A stretch of 64,000 nt of DNA, from NCBI GenBank assembly GCA_905221605.1, contig CAJNDS010000757.1:472887-536886 (forward strand). Direction: 5' to 3'. Under the pieces are notes generated by a model, which had not been told where the DNA came from, did not search any database, and saw only the letters and a program-made list of their open reading frames with translations. The position numbers and the translations under genes were made by a program. The stretch comes from Symbiodinium natans. Its lineage: Eukaryota; Sar; Dinophyceae; Suessiales; Symbiodiniaceae. Positions 48,701 to 62,600 of the stretch are shown here, one piece after another (position 1 is the first letter of the stretch; each line of letters starts with the position of its first letter).

Positions 48701-50539
48701 TGTACAATTATGTCAGTTATGCTATATGCATATCAAAGTAAAACAGCTCAAAAATATTATCATTTACCATCTCAATAGTAAATGCCAAGCATGCACTTTC
48801 CCAGTTTTTTTTTTAGCAGCCGGCGCTGGCTCCCTCCTTCGAAAGGCTTCGGGCCAGGTCCTGGAGGTTTGAGTATAGGAGCATACTAATACGCTAATTC
48901 ATCAACATTGCAATATGATAGACTAGATAATGTATAATACAGCACCCTAAACCCTAAACGCTAAACCCTAAACCCTCAAATCTAAGCCCTAAACAGCAGT
49001 ATAATAAAACACATACCAAGTTACTGTAACAGTATGGACTGAAAACAGGGGACCCGCAAGCACCCACGAGCTTAGGCCACCAAGGACTCTCTCCTCGGCG
49101 CCGAAAGCATCGATTTTGGCATAATCCCCCCCCCCCCCGAGTTTCCAAAAAAGCTTCGGATGCCAAACCCTAAACCCTAAACCCTAAACCCTAAACCCTA
49201 AACCCTAAACCCTAAACCCTAAACCCTAAACCCTAAACCCTAAACTGGGCAAGTCGTCATGCCCAGGTTCAGCAGAAGCCCGAGGAGTGGACATGCCGGG
49301 GGCCACAGCAATGACGATGGAGTTTAGGGTTTAGGGTTTAGGGTTTGGGGTTTAGGGTTTGGGGTTTAGGGTTTAGGGTTTAGGGTTTGGGGTTTGGGGT
49401 TTAGGGTTTTGGGTTTTGGGTTTCGGGTCTAGGGTTTGAGGTTTCAGGGTTTAGGGTTTAAGGGGTTTTGGGATTGAGATCCTGGACCCTAAACCCTCAG
49501 CAGGTGAGGCGATTGCCCGGCGATTTCCAACGGGGCGAATGAAGATGGAGCCGCTCTGCACCATTGGCATGCTGGGTTGCAGGGGGGCTGGCCGACGGTT
49601 GAGCTGCATTTCGGGTTTCGGGTTTCGGGTTTGGGGACCCTAAACCCTGAACCTTAAGCCAAAAACCCTGAACCCTAAGCCCTGAACCCTGATTTAGAGG
49701 TACTTCTCTAAATTTGGATCCCTATTGACTTCGAGTCTGAAGATAAGGATTGCTTTATGTTTATGGTAGCCTTTTTTGGATATACCCGTATTACGCTCGT
49801 AGCCCCACGCCGAACCCTAAATTGGGAAAAGGAATCACTGCACCCTAAACCCTAAACCCTAAACCCTAAACCCTAACTCCTAGTACGGCCCATATACTAC
49901 CTTTTGGGTCTTGAAAAGGGGTCCCCAAACCCAAGGGTACAACCTTAAGGGTGCAAGGTAGAATCCCTAAACCCTAAAACCCTAAACCCTAAACCCTGAA
50001 CCCTGAACCCTAAACCCTAAACCCTAAACCCTGAACCCTAGAGAGCAGCAACAGCGGGCACAGCAAGGAGAGCAGGGTGGTGCCATCGGTGCCAGAAGAA
50101 GTGCATGGCCTGGCTTCGCTATACCTCGGGGACCGTAATGAACCCTAAGAGGGTTTATGGTTCCATATTCCTTAGTAGGAATTATAGTAGTATATATCTT
50201 AGTAGGAATTATAGTAGTGTAGGGTATATAGCCCCCCAATTTAGGGTGTCGTTGTAGGGTTTAGGGCTTGGGGGCTTGTTCTGCGGTTTCGCGCGATGAA
50301 ACCGGTAGGGCTCTGCGGTTTCTCTCGCTTGCTGTCGATCAGCGTTCGCAGAAGTTCGGGTGTAGGAGTTTAGGGTTTACTGCTGTTGCCGTTCTTGGTA
50401 CGTTTGCCCAGGAAGTCAATTTCATTGTCGGGCGTGTTATCAACCAAAAAGTCCTCTTCCACCCTGTTTTCGGGGTGTAGGCAAGGCCCCCAAACCCAAA
50501 ACCCTAAACCCTGTGAAAGAGTGGTGAGGCAAACCGGTG

Positions 50540-50718
50540 AACCCTAAACCCTAAACCCTAAACCCTAAACCCTAAACCCTAAACCCTAAACCCTAAACCC
50601 TAAACCCTAAACCCTAAACCCTAAACCCTAAACCCTAAACCCTAAACCCTAAACCCTAACCCCTAACCCCTAACCCCTAACCCCTAACCCCTAACCCCTA
50701 ACCCCTAACCCCTAAACC
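50540..50718 (-). repeat. Interstitial telomeric array switching from CCCTAAA to CCCCTAA
   Basis: About 17 CCCTAAA units (to about 50657) change abruptly into eight or nine CCCCTAA units (about 50658-50715). The clean switch shows array growth from a mutated unit. Confidence 0.9.
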
Positions 50719-51881
50719 AAAGCAGTCCGAAACACATTGAAGCGCTGCCATCTTGCCTTTGAGGCGCGGGTCTAGGAGTCTTACAGCCATCCAACCCCCA
50801 AAGCTTAAACCCTAAACCCCTATAAGCCCACAGCCCTGAACCCTTCTGGAGCCTATAACCCCTAAACCCTGAACCCTTAAAACCCTAAACCCTAAACCCT
50901 CATAAACCCTAAGAAGCCTAAACCCTGTTCCCGATGCCAAGGTACACTGCTGGCTCAGGCTGCTTGCCTGGGGCGGGCGTGAGGGTGGAGGAACCCTAAA
51001 CCCTAAACCCTAAACCCTAAACCCTAAACCCTAAACCCTAAACCCTAATTAAACCCTAAGGGCCCAAGCCTCAGGGCTTTCAGGGCTGAGGGACCCTAAG
51101 CCCTAAGCCCTAAGCCCAAAGGGTGCGTCCTACAGGGTAGTGCCCACCGTGCCCCTGCCCATCACTTAGGTGCAGAGTAAACCCTAAACCCTAAACCCTA
51201 AACCCTGAAACCTGAAAACCCTAAAACGCAAACACCCCTTTTGGGTTAGTGTAAAAAGCCTTTGGTAAGATCAGCCTGTTCTGACTCCTTAGCCGAGCCT
51301 CGACTGAGCTAGCCCGGGAGGCTCAGATGTTCCAACATTATCCCTGAAGCCCTGAAGAGCCCTTGCTTGTACAAACCTAGCCTATACAGGATCCTAACCA
51401 CCCAAAACCCTAAACCCTAAACCCTCTACCCTCTACCCTCTGAACCTTAACCCCTAAGCCCTAAACCCTCTCTTTCCCCTTGGGCTCCCAGTATCCTGCT
51501 CGCCCGCGGTCTCCTGCAGTGGAGTGCCCTACACCCCAAAACCTGTGAACCCTAAAACCCTGAAGCTCTTTACGCCCTGAAACCCCAAAAAACCCTAAGC
51601 CCCGCCAGAGAATTCCCCAGAGATTCCCTCCGGGAAGGTGTTGGATCTGTAAGCCGTAAACCCTAAACCCTAAACCCTAAACCCTGAACCCTGAACCCTA
51701 AACCCTAAACCCTGAACCCTGAACCCTGAACCCTAAACCCTGAACCCTGAACCCTAAACCCTAAACCCTAAACCCTGTCTCTTTGCCTGGGTCTACTGCT
51801 TCCCACTATCTGAGAGAAGGTCTAAAGCTTCAAGGAGCCATGCGCCGATCTCTGCACTAGGGTTAGGGAACCTACCGCACC

Positions 51882-51985
51882 CAGGGTTTAGGGTTTAGGG
51901 TTTAGGGTTTAGGGTTTAGGGTTTAGGGTTTAGGGTTTAGGGTTTAGGGTTTAGGGTTTAGGGTTTAGGGTTTAGGGTTTAGGGC
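51882..51985 (+). repeat. Interstitial telomeric array, TTTAGGG
   Basis: About 14 perfect TTTAGGG units. A CCCTAAA/CCCTGAA array lies about 100 bp to its left (51655-51778), so the two arrays are in opposite orientation. Confidence 0.92.
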
Positions 51986-54247
51986 TCAGCCCTTAGCCCT
52001 AAACCCTTTAACCCTGAACCCTAAACCCTGAACCCTAACCCAAACCCTGAACTTAGGCCTTTTGGGTCGGGGGGCCAACTTCTGAAAGACTCTAAGACCT
52101 TCATAGGGTCCGGGGTTTCATGTGTCGGCAGGCCAGGCGGAAAACCCGATCAGCTTGGGCGCTGTAGCAGAATGGCGGGTCTCCCCAGAAACAAGGGTGT
52201 AGGGTTTAGGGTTAAGGGCCGTTTAGGGTTTTGGGTTTAGGGTTTTGGGTTTAGGGTGAAAAACCCTTCCCTAAACCCTGAACCCGAAGCCCTAAACCCT
52301 GAACCCCAAGCATTAGGGCCCAGGCGGACCTGATTGAGGTTTCCCCGAACTTCACGAACCCATTTATGTTTAGGGGGGCTTATGCAGGGATTTTGCTATA
52401 TTTGGGTGTTATATCTGCACCAGCATTGGGGTTGAGGGTTTAGGTTTAGGGTTTCCCCGCTCCCCCCTTGTGGTTTGCGGCGGGGGGTTAACGGTCGAGT
52501 ATGCGGAGCACGACCCTAAACCCTAAACCCTAAACCCTAAACCCTAAACCCTAGTAGCCCTCTTCTAGGAACCATCCATTCTAGGGCGAGCTCCTAGTGC
52601 CGGGTGATTGAGACTTGACTGGAGGCGTTCTTGTGCTGTTTCGGGTTTAGGGTTTACTAAAGCAAGGTGGCCCCCAAGGCGTTTAGGGTTTAAGGATGCT
52701 TCAGGTTTAGGGTTTAAGGATGTTTCAGGTTTTTGAAGTTTAAGGATGTTTCAGGTTTAGGGTTTTGGGTTTAGGGCGTAGGGATTTCGAGGGCGTTTGG
52801 TTTATGGACCCCTTGAGGACCTGGACCCTGTCCATTTCCAGGCTACTCCCTAAACTGACGTGTTTCAAGTCTGCTCGACACTAGAATACAATATGGGCAC
52901 TTCCCGAAATAAATCGGGGCCCTGCAATGCCCCAAATGTCATCGAATACCCCCGTCCTAAAATCCCAAAGCCCAGAGCCCTAGAAAACTCTTTGACACCT
53001 AAACACTGAATCCTAAGATCCAAAGCCCTCAATCGTCAACTCCACTGCGGCCCTAAAGCCCGGAAAGCCCCCAAAGCCTTCACCCTTCAAACTTAAAGCC
53101 TGATGGATAGAACCCTTCAGCAAATGCCTTTTAAGCCCGGATGCAACCCTATGAATCCTTATGCAACCCGCCACAATCTTATAAGACCCGATCAGTGCGC
53201 TCGAATATAGCCCCAAGTAATTGCATTGTGGGTTTGGGGATTGGGGTTTGGGTGTCGGGTTTGGAGGTTTAGGGCCTCAGAGGTTCCGGGGTCGAGGGGT
53301 TCAGGGTTTTGGGTTGAGCGGTTTAGGGGTTGTGGGTTTGGGGTGTAGGGGGTTTTAGGGACTTGATAGTTTTGGGTTTGGGTGCCTTGTGGGGTTGAAG
53401 GGGTGACCACGGGAAGAAGGATGACAACGGCGAGAACGGGGCGAACTAGAGGCTGGATGGCCAGGACGGGAAAAGGAAGCCGAAGCCGGAGGCGAAGAAG
53501 CCACCGCGCGGCCCAGAGTTTCACCGTCGTCGCGCTCCTGTCCATTGAGCGGAGGGGAGCGATTTTTGAAAAAACAAAAAAAACAAACGTGGGCCGAGTG
53601 ACTGACTCTCTGAGTAGGTCAGCAGTCTGCTTCAGTGACGATTGCATTGCATCCCTAAACCCCTCAATCCCTCAACCCCCTAAACCACCACTAAGCCCTG
53701 AACCCCTAAGCCGAGGTCTCAGGTCCTAAGCCCTAAACCCTAAACCCTAAACTCAAAACCCCTAAGCCCTAAAACCTAAACCCTAACCCCTAAACCCTAA
53801 ACCCCCTGAATCCCCTGAACCCTAAACCTAAACCCCAAAACCCAGGTCTCAGGCTGTGGAGTCCAGTGGGGCCAGCGCTGACCCCGAGGCGGCTGCGGTC
53901 GGGGTTTAGGGTTTGGGCCGGTTTGGGTTTAGGGTTTTCGGTTTAGGGTTTAGGGGTTTAGGGTTTAGGGGTTTAGGGTTTAGGGTTTAGGGGTTTAGGG
54001 TTCAGGGTTTAGGGTTTGGGGTTTGGGGTTGAGGGTTTAGGGTTTGGGTTTTGGGGTCTGGGGTTTAGGGGTTTGGGGTTTAGGGTTTTAGGGGTTTAGG
54101 GTTTAGGCGTTATGTTATCACGAAAGCTAGCTCCTTGGAGCTCGCGAGAGTTGTCGTTTACAAGAATTCTCTCTAGTGTTCAGCTGGGTCAAGAAGCGAC
54201 TCCGACCCTTAAGTGGTATGAAAATCAAAGAGATAAGGGGCTCCACT

Positions 54248-54597
54248 CATGGACAGCTTACCCCCCCCCCCCCCCCCTCCTATACCCCCCCCCCTCCCCC
54301 CCATAAAGCTCTTAGTGAGCAGGGGCGCTTGCTTTCCTGAATCGGGAGACTTCTAGTGCATTTCTTGCTGAGCACTTGCTAAGCACTTGCTAAGCACTCG
54401 CTAAGCACTCGCTAAGCGCTCGCTACGCGCTCGGTAGGCGTTCGGTAGGCTCTCGGCAGATGCTCGATTGCTCGAGCAGCTGCTGAGGCCTTGCTGAGTG
54501 TCGAGGGCTTGCTGAGTGCTTGCTAAGAGCACGCTAGCCGCTCGATGGGGGGGAGGGGGGGGTATAGCAGGGGGGGGGGTAAGCTGTCCATGAGCCA
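54248..54597. repeat. Poly-C/poly-G-ended inverted repeat with tandem loop
   Basis: CTCATGGACAGCTTACCCCC (from about 54250) and its reverse complement GGGGGTAAGCTGTCCATGAG (ending about 54595) form arms continued by C- and G-runs with matching TATACC/GGTATA. The loop holds a degenerate tandem repeat of about 11 bp (GCTAAGCACTT, GCTAAGCGCTC, GGTAGGCGTTC) between about 54370 and 54470. Confidence 0.75.
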
Positions 54598-57500
54598 CGG
54601 GGGGGGGGGCCCCCTCCCCCCCCTTATAGGATTGACAAAATCAATTCATTGATTTCTGGGGAGGGGGGGGGGCCCCCCCTTTTTGTTTTGGGCCCCCCCC
54701 CCACCCCTTTTCAGGCTTCCCCCTCCGTCTTGGTCAGGCCCTGCTGTCGAGCTGTAAGGCCCCGGGATGAGCATTCGAATCCGCAGCTTCCGACAGCTCT
54801 TAGTGCGACCGCTGCGTGTCCCATCATGTTTCGTTTTGCTTACAGTTCAGAGTTTGCAGCGTTGTTGCTGCGCCCGCACTTCTCCTGCCTGACTCGAAAA
54901 AAGCTTGCTTGTCAGCCGCGTTTCTAGCTTTCGTGGCCCCGATCTCAAGTCTTGTTATATCTTACTCCATGTAACGTGAAAAATATTAATTGTCTTGTCA
55001 CACTAAACTTTACGCATTCACTGTTTGCAGCATTTTGTGGCTGAGTTTCTGTAATTAGGCTCCAGCTTCATAGATTAAAGGAAACTAAAAAGATAAGAAG
55101 CATAGCAACATGAGAACATATAGATACGTCTCTATACACATAGTAAACAGGTAAGTGTATACACTACATGTCTAGAGATGTAAAATATGTTTACAGAAAC
55201 TTACACACGAAATGAATATGTCAAGATAATCTAAACTTACTTTTACAAACATACCTGCAGTCGCACGTAAAGTTTCTTGTAGGTGTTGTGTTAGCTCTAT
55301 TGGCCTGTGTGGTGGTAGAACCTTGTTATGATGTTGTATACATGGTTGTCTTTCACCCTTTTTACATGGCGCTGCATTGAAGGCATGTTGCTATTTCATT
55401 TTGTACGTTGTCATGCTAGGCTACGCTATGATTTTGTTCTGTCATGTTGTGTCATGAAACTTTGCAATGCACGCATTCCATTGTTATGCAATATCACGCT
55501 AGACACTAGACTACAGTGTGTTAGTGTACTTGTATATAAGTATATCGTGTAGCATCGCATCGCATTCCTATGTTCGCGTCTTGGACAGCACTCCTTAGTA
55601 TATGTGCTACGGCGGTGTGCATCATCTCAGAGTGGCTTGGGTTTGCTCAGTGCATCTACGTAGCCTAGATCCTACAAGTCCCTGAAGTCGAAACCCTGAA
55701 CCGCGAGCCCCTTGTTAATACAGGGGTCGGAAAACATACCAGTACTATCTACCCCCCCCCCCCCCCCCCCCCCCCCCCCAACAGAAACAAACAGGTTTTT
55801 AACTATGAAGGCCCCACTGTAAACTCTGCCAAAGTGTCTGTGGCCACCTGTCCGCCAGGCTCCGCAGTATGTCGAGCCTGCTGGTGTTTACAGGCTTTGC
55901 CGTTTGGCGAAGGGATTTGAAAAGGGTTTCGGGTGTAGGTTTGGGTTCAGGTTTAGGGTTTGAGTTTAAGGTTTAGGAATTTGGGTATGGGATTTAGGGG
56001 TTTTGGTTTGGGGCTTGGGGTTTTGGGTAAGGGCTTCTTGTATTGGAATTGGGGCTTTGGGCAGGCTATATCAAGATTATTTGAGGATGATAAGGGATGA
56101 ATGAGAACAGCATGTTCGCCCTCGCAGCATGTCAGGCAATGTGCTCCGTTCTTCCTTTGCCTTCACATCAGTTGTTATTGTGGGTTATGGACATTACGTG
56201 GGGTCCTTCCACAGGAGCCTTTCATATGGGATTTGCAAGGAGTTTTTGACTACATGGTCAATCTGCAACCTATGTTCCAACATTCATCCTTTTTTTTTTT
56301 TGGGGGGGGGGGCTTTCGGAGGTTAAGACGCGGTGCGACATGTGAAACCACGTGGCAACGAACTAAAGAAAGCCAACGCTACTCATATGTTAAGCTTTCA
56401 ATCCTGATTCTGAACCTGCACCAAGTACCAACTGGAGGAACAAAGGATCTGGTGCAGGAAGCAACTGTGATGCTGCAACCCAGAACTTAAACTCAGAATC
56501 CTCACATTGCAAAACGCTGCAAAGTCGAACCCTCGACCCTCAACCCTCATCAGCCCCCAACCCCCAACCCCCAACCTCAACCCCCAACCCCTAAACCCTA
56601 AACCCTAAACCCCTAAACCCCTAGCCCCAAACCCCAAACCCCAACCCCAAACTCCAACACTCAACCCTCAACCCTCAAGTGAAGCCAGGCTCCCTTCTAC
56701 TGGGGTGTCAAAGGCTCGCCACATTGTTCCGCTAACTTGGGGCTCTTCATCCTTGACCCCGGTACTGCAGGACTTTGGGGCTTTACGTTTTTGGGGTTTG
56801 GGGTGGCCTCGAAACCCTAAACCCTAAACCCTTACAGGGGCTTCCCGGGCGCGCCGTGCCGAAGGTCCTTGTTTCTAAGGGTTTAGAGTTTAGGGTTAGG
56901 GTTTAGGGGCATAGGGGGAGTTAAAACGCCCTCAAGCCTGTTTATTCCTGGGTCGCTTGGGAACCTTGGTGGAGCTGCAGAGAAGGTCCTGCCTACACAA
57001 GCTCATCGATTTAGGGTGTTCTTGTGGCTCCCCCAGCCTCTTGCGAACCTCAGTTCTTTTCTTGGTTGTAGGGCACCGAGGGCAGCTCTCACAATCTGGC
57101 ACAGGTTTGTTACAAAAGTAATAGAATCTGATTTGTGGAAACACACACCAAACAGCAGATCAGCCCCAACACCCTATGCACCTAGAGCTGCGTTTTGGGG
57201 CTCTCAAACACGCACCTCCACCCCTAAACCCTACACCCTACACACCAAGAGCAGCCTGTGCACTCTTCAGGCTGCGCTTTTCACTGTTGCGTCGATATGG
57301 GTGGTTGTCAAAATTATGATCCCTTTTGGGGTACCTTAAATATTAGGGGCCATATCATAATAGGGATCCACAAAAGGACCGTAATTTTTGCTGCACTGTG
57401 TGTCTGAGGCCGCGACCTGTCGACAAGTAGCAATGAGTAGCCGCTTCAGGCTTCTTGTGAATGCAGACAAAATAAGGAAACTAATGCGGCGGGATACCGT

Positions 57501-58775
57501 CAAAACCATGGAATTTCGGGGTCCACTTGGGGCCAAGCGATTTCCTATCAGGGAGACATAGGCTTTGAGCAAGGCTAGCTTGGAGAAACTTAAACATCTG
57601 ATGGTGAATATGCTGACACCTCATGACCATAATTGTGACAGCCACCCATCTGAGTTTAGGGTTTGGGGTCTAGGGTTTAGGGATTAGGTCCCGCACATGG
57701 ACTTGAGCCGGGGCGGTGCTTGGATGTTTCGGGTTTAGGAATCGGAGCTTGGGAGTGTCAGGGTTTCGGGTTCAGGGCTGGGTCCGGGAGTAGGCCCTTA
57801 TTTCTTTTGTTTAGGGTTGGGGTGCCCTTATAATCCCCTTAAAGCCAAAGGGGTCTAGAGGGTGTGTTGGGTTGAGGATTTATGGTTTAGGGAGTCGGGT
57901 TTAGAGTTTCGGGGGGCAGTGCAACGCCACAGGCGCCGACGATGGAGAGCGCCTGTGGGATGGGAAGAAGGCCCCATGGGTTCGGGGTCGAAGGTTTAGG
58001 GCTTAGGGTTTAGGGTTTAGGGTTTAGGGTTTAGGGTAAACAGAGAAGGTAAAGGGTGTGGAGTCGGACTCAAAGTGGGCACTTCTTCCCTTTTTTTTTG
58101 AGCGGGGGCGGTTTTCTCAAGCATAATTGCTATTAATTAGACAGAAGAAAGCCTTGAATCCCTAAACCCCGAAACAACCTTGTTCTTTGCCTGGGTGAAG
58201 CTTGCGGTCTGTATCTTATCGCTTTTGGATCCCAGGGTTTCAGGGTTTAGGGCAGGAGGGCTCAGGGCTGTAGGGGTTGAGGTTCGATGGGGGTTTCGGG
58301 TTTTAGGTTTATGCTTTTGGGGGCCCCCAAACCCTAAAACACTAAACCCTACAACCCTAAAGCCCTAAACCCTAAAACCCTAAACCCTAAACCCTGGGGC
58401 TTGGGTAGTCGGGGTGGGGGGGTGAGGCAGAATTCTAAACGCTAAGCCCCAAACGATCCAGACTCGATGGGCTTGGCAACAAAAGTCCACGGTGGAAGTT
58501 TCGTAAGGGTTTAGGGTTTAGTTTCAAGGGTTTAGGGTTTAGGGCGGCCCCGACATGAACGACTACTTGTAGAAACGATACGGAACATGAAGCGCGGTCT
58601 TTTGGCATAAGGAAAGAAGGCCGGATGTCTCAAATTATGGCCCCTTTTTCTGAAGCTCTGTATTGTAATAGGAATTCTAGAGAATGGCGCATGTCCTTGT
58701 GGGCTTTGAGGGGTCTTGGGTTTTTCTCAACAGGCTCTGTTTAGGGTTGAGGGTTTGGGGCTTTGAAGGTTGGCA

Positions 58776-58832
58776 GTCGTAGCCGTAGCCGTAGCCGTAG
58801 CAGTAGCCGTAGCCGTAGCCGTAGCCGTAGCC

Positions 58833-58923
<91 letters not shown>

Positions 58924-59054
58924 CAGTGGTAGCAGTGGTAGTAGTGGTAGTAGTGGTAGTAGTGGTAGTAGTAGTGGTAGTGGTAGTAGGAGTAGCAAGT
59001 CATAATAGTAGCAGGAGTAGCAAGTGGTAGTGGTAGTCGTAGTAGTAGTAGTCG
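58776..59054. repeat. TAG trinucleotide microsatellite
   Basis: CGTAGC units at the left, pure (TAG)n at about 58836-58922, then TAGTGG and TAGCAG variants. All frames are open for 60-110 codons (poly-Ser, poly-Val, poly-Tyr, poly-Leu), which is a property of the repeat and not evidence for a protein. Confidence 0.95.
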
Positions 59055-59625
59055 TTCCCAGCTAGGGCACCTGAGCGAGTGCTACCCTGGGCCCCAGCAC
59101 TTATTCGTCACATCGACGCCTGCTGGTCTGGGTCGTTGCAGCTTGCCAGAGTGGAACCACACATGCCGACTACAGCACCTCTGGCAAACGTGCCGTCCGT
59201 GAAGAGTCGAGTGGGCGGCCCCTGGCGCAAGTCCCAAGTGCACGACCCTCCCGGGCAATCGTACACGGTATCCTTGTCATTGTGGAGGATGGATTCATTG
59301 TGAAAGAAGTTCTACCCTACATTGCCTCTCCGCTCTGCGCTGTATAACACTTAGTATAAATACATACAGATGTGCATAGCCAGTATGGTGTGTACTTGCC
59401 TCAAAAATCAAGGGTCCACATTGAGCCACCCTTGATCCGATTTTGGGATTCGCTTACAAGGTTCAGCCCCTTCAGAAGGGTTTAGGGTTTAGGGTTTAGG
59501 GTTTAGGGTTTCGGGTTTCGGGGTTTAGGGTTTAGGGTTGAGGGTTTAGGCTTGCAAGGTAAGGGCCCGAAGACTACAAAGCAAAAGGAGTTGTTCGGGT
59601 CCAGGGTTCAAGTCCTAAACCCTGG

Positions 59626-62600
59626 GGAATTCCGATTTTACGAGTGTGGCCAGAAGGGAATTCGAGAATTACCATGCACATACGATGCTAGGAAATCAAG
59701 CTTTCGAATCTTTTGAGTCTCTTACCTGACTTATGCCTGACTACTCTGTCTATTACTCTGTCTATATGCCTATGCCTCAGTACTATGTCTATCAGACGAC
59801 AGACACCAGACACTCTCATAGGCATTCATACAGGACTGAATAGACACCAGACACTCCGATAGGCATTCGTAAGGGAATTCCGATTTTACGAGTGTGGCCA
59901 GAAGGGAATTCGAGAATTACCATGCACATACGATGCTAGGAAATCAAGCTTTCGAATCTTTTGAGTCTCTTACCTGACTTATGCCTGACTACTCTGTCTA
60001 TTACTCTGTCTATATGCCTATGCCTCAGTACTATGTCTATCAGACGACAGACACCAGACACTCTCATAGGCATTCATACAGGACTGAATAGACACCAGAC
60101 ACTCCGATAGGCATTCGTAAGGGAATTCCGATTTTATGAGTGTGGCCAGAAGGGAATTCGAGAATTACCATGCACATACGATGCTAGGAAATCAAGCTTT
60201 CGAATCTTTTGAGTCTCTTACCTGACTTGTGCCTGACTACTCTGTCTATTACTCTGTCTATATGCCTATGCCTCAGTACTATGTCTATCAGACGACAGAC
60301 ACCAGACACTCTCATAGGCATTCATACAGGACTGAATAGACACCAGACACTCCGATAGGCATTCGTAAGGGAATTCCGATTTTACGAGTGTGGCCAGAAG
60401 GGAATTCGAGAATTACCATGCACATACGATGCTAGGAAATCAAGCTTTCGAATCTTTTGAGTCTCTTACCTGACTTATGCCTGACTACTCTGTCTATTAC
60501 TCTGTCTATATGCCTATGCCTCAGTACTATGTCTATCAGACGACAGACACCAGACACTCTCATAGGCATTCATACAGGACTGAATAGACACCAGACACTC
60601 CGATAGGCATTCGTAAGGGAATTCCGATTTTACGAGTGTGGCCAGAAGGGAATTCGAGAATTACCATGCACATACGATGCTAGGAAATCAAGCTTTCGAA
60701 TCTTTTGAGTCTCTTACCTGACTTATGCCTGACTACTCTGTCTATTACTCTGTCTATATGCCTATGCCTCAGTACTATGTCTATCAGACAACAGACACCA
60801 GACACTCTCATAGGCGTTCATACAGGACTGAATAGACACCAGACACTCCGATAGGCATTCGTAAGGGAATTCCGATTTTACGAGTGTGGCCAGAAGGGAA
60901 TTCGAGAATTACCATGCACATACGATGCTAGGAAATCAAGCTTTCGAATCTTTTGAGTCTCTTACCTGACTTATGCCTGACTACTCTGTCTATTACTCTG
61001 TCTATATGCCTATGCCTCAGTACTATGTCTATCAGACGACAGACACCAGACACTCTCATAGGCATTCATACAGGACTGAATAGACACCAGACACTCCGAT
61101 AGGCATTCGTAAGGGAATTCCGATTTTACGAGTGTGGCCAGAAGGGAATTCGAGAATTACCATGCACATACGATGCTAGGAAATCAAGCTTTCGAATCTT
61201 TTGAGTCTCTTACCTGACTTATGCCTGACTACTCTGTCTATTACTCTGTCTATATGCCTATGCCTCAGTACTCTTACCTGACTTATGCCTGACTACTCTG
61301 TCTATTACTCTGTCTCTATGCCTATGCCTCAGTACTATGTCTATCAGACGACAGACACCAGACACTCTCATAGGCATTCATACAGGACTGAATAGACACC
61401 AGACACTCCGATAGGCATTCGTAAGGGAATTCCGATTTTACGAGTGTGGCCAGAAGGGAATTCGAGAATTACCATGCACATACGATGCTAGGAAATCAAG
61501 CTTTCGAATCTTTTGAGTCTCTTACCTGACTTATGCCTGACTACTCTGTCTATTACTCTGTCTATATGCCTATGCCTCAGTACTATGTCTATCAGACGAC
61601 AGACACCAGACACTCTCATAGGCATTCATACAGGAATGAATAGACGCCAGACACTCCGATAGGCATTCGTAAGGGAATTCCGATTTTACGAGTGTGGCCA
61701 GAAGGGAATTCGAGAATTACCTTGCACATACGATGCTAGGAAATCAAGCTTTCGAATCTTTTGAGTCTCTTACCTGACTTATGCCTGACTACTCAGTCTA
61801 TTACTCTGTCTATATGCCTATGCCTCAGTACTATGTCTATCAGGCGACAGACACCAGACAGTCTCATAGGCATTCATACAGGGCTGAATAGACACCAGAC
61901 ACTCCGATAGGCATTCGTAAGGGAATTCCGATTTTACGAGTGTGGCCAGAAGGGAATGCGAGAATTACCATGCGCATACGATGCTAGGAAATCAAGCTTT
62001 CGAATCTTTTGAGTCTCTTACCTGACTTATGCCTGACTACTCTGTCTATTACTCTGTCTATATGCCTATGCCTCAGTACTATGTCTATCAGACGACAGAC
62101 GCCAGACACTCTCATAGGCATTCATACAGGACTGAATAGACACCAGACACTCCGATAGGCATTCGTAAGGGAATTCCGATTTTACGAGTGTGGCCAGAAG
62201 GGAATTCGAGAATTACCATGCACATACGATGCTAGGAAATCAAGCTTTCGAATCTTTTGAGTCTCTTACCTGACTTATGCCTGACTACTCTGTCTATTAC
62301 TCTGTCTATATGCCTATGCCTCAGTACTATGTCTATCAGACAACAGACACCAGACACTCTCATAGGCGTTCATACAGGACTGAATAGACACCAGACACTC
62401 CGATAGGCATTCGTAAGGGAATTCCGATTTTACGAGTGTGGCCAGAAGGGAATTCGAGAATTACCATGCACATACGATGCTAGGAAATCAAGCTTTCGAA
62501 TCTTTTGAGTCTCTTACCTGACTTATGCCTGACTACTCTGTCTATTACTCTGTCTATATGCCTATGCCTCAGTACTATGTCTATCAGACGACAGACACCA

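Larger units (their letters stand above)
48001..54110. other. Host DNA: telomeric-repeat mosaic, no gene seen
   Basis: A poly-C run is near 48199-48216 and another near 49127-49138. An AT-rich unique patch is at 48690-48790. Islands are about 49155-49245, 49318-49475, 50540-50718, 50995-51055, 51655-51778, 51882-51985 and 53905-54110. A short tandem copy of CTTAGTAGGAATTATAGTAG is at 50170-50218. Unique segments in between (for example 53380-53640) give short open frames rich in Arg/Ser/Pro without a recognisable domain. Confidence 0.7.
54111..59625. other. Host DNA: low in telomeric repeat, no gene assigned
   Basis: 54245-54600 is a poly-C/G stem-loop element (listed separately), followed by C/G-rich runs to about 54715. 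54720-55740 is a unique, partly AT-rich stretch of about 1 kb without telomeric units. A poly-C run lies at about 55750-55779. 55920-56100 is degenerate TTTAGGG-like sequence. 56100-56490 and 57000-57600 are unique, and their short open frames show no recognisable domain. Islands are at about 58005-58035 and 59478-59550. The TAG microsatellite is at 58776-59054. Confidence 0.65.

Noticed and set aside
58677-59030. Long open frames of poly-Tyr, poly-Leu, poly-Ser and poly-Val
   Set aside because: All are translations of the TAG microsatellite in different frames. No non-repeat coding sequence is attached.
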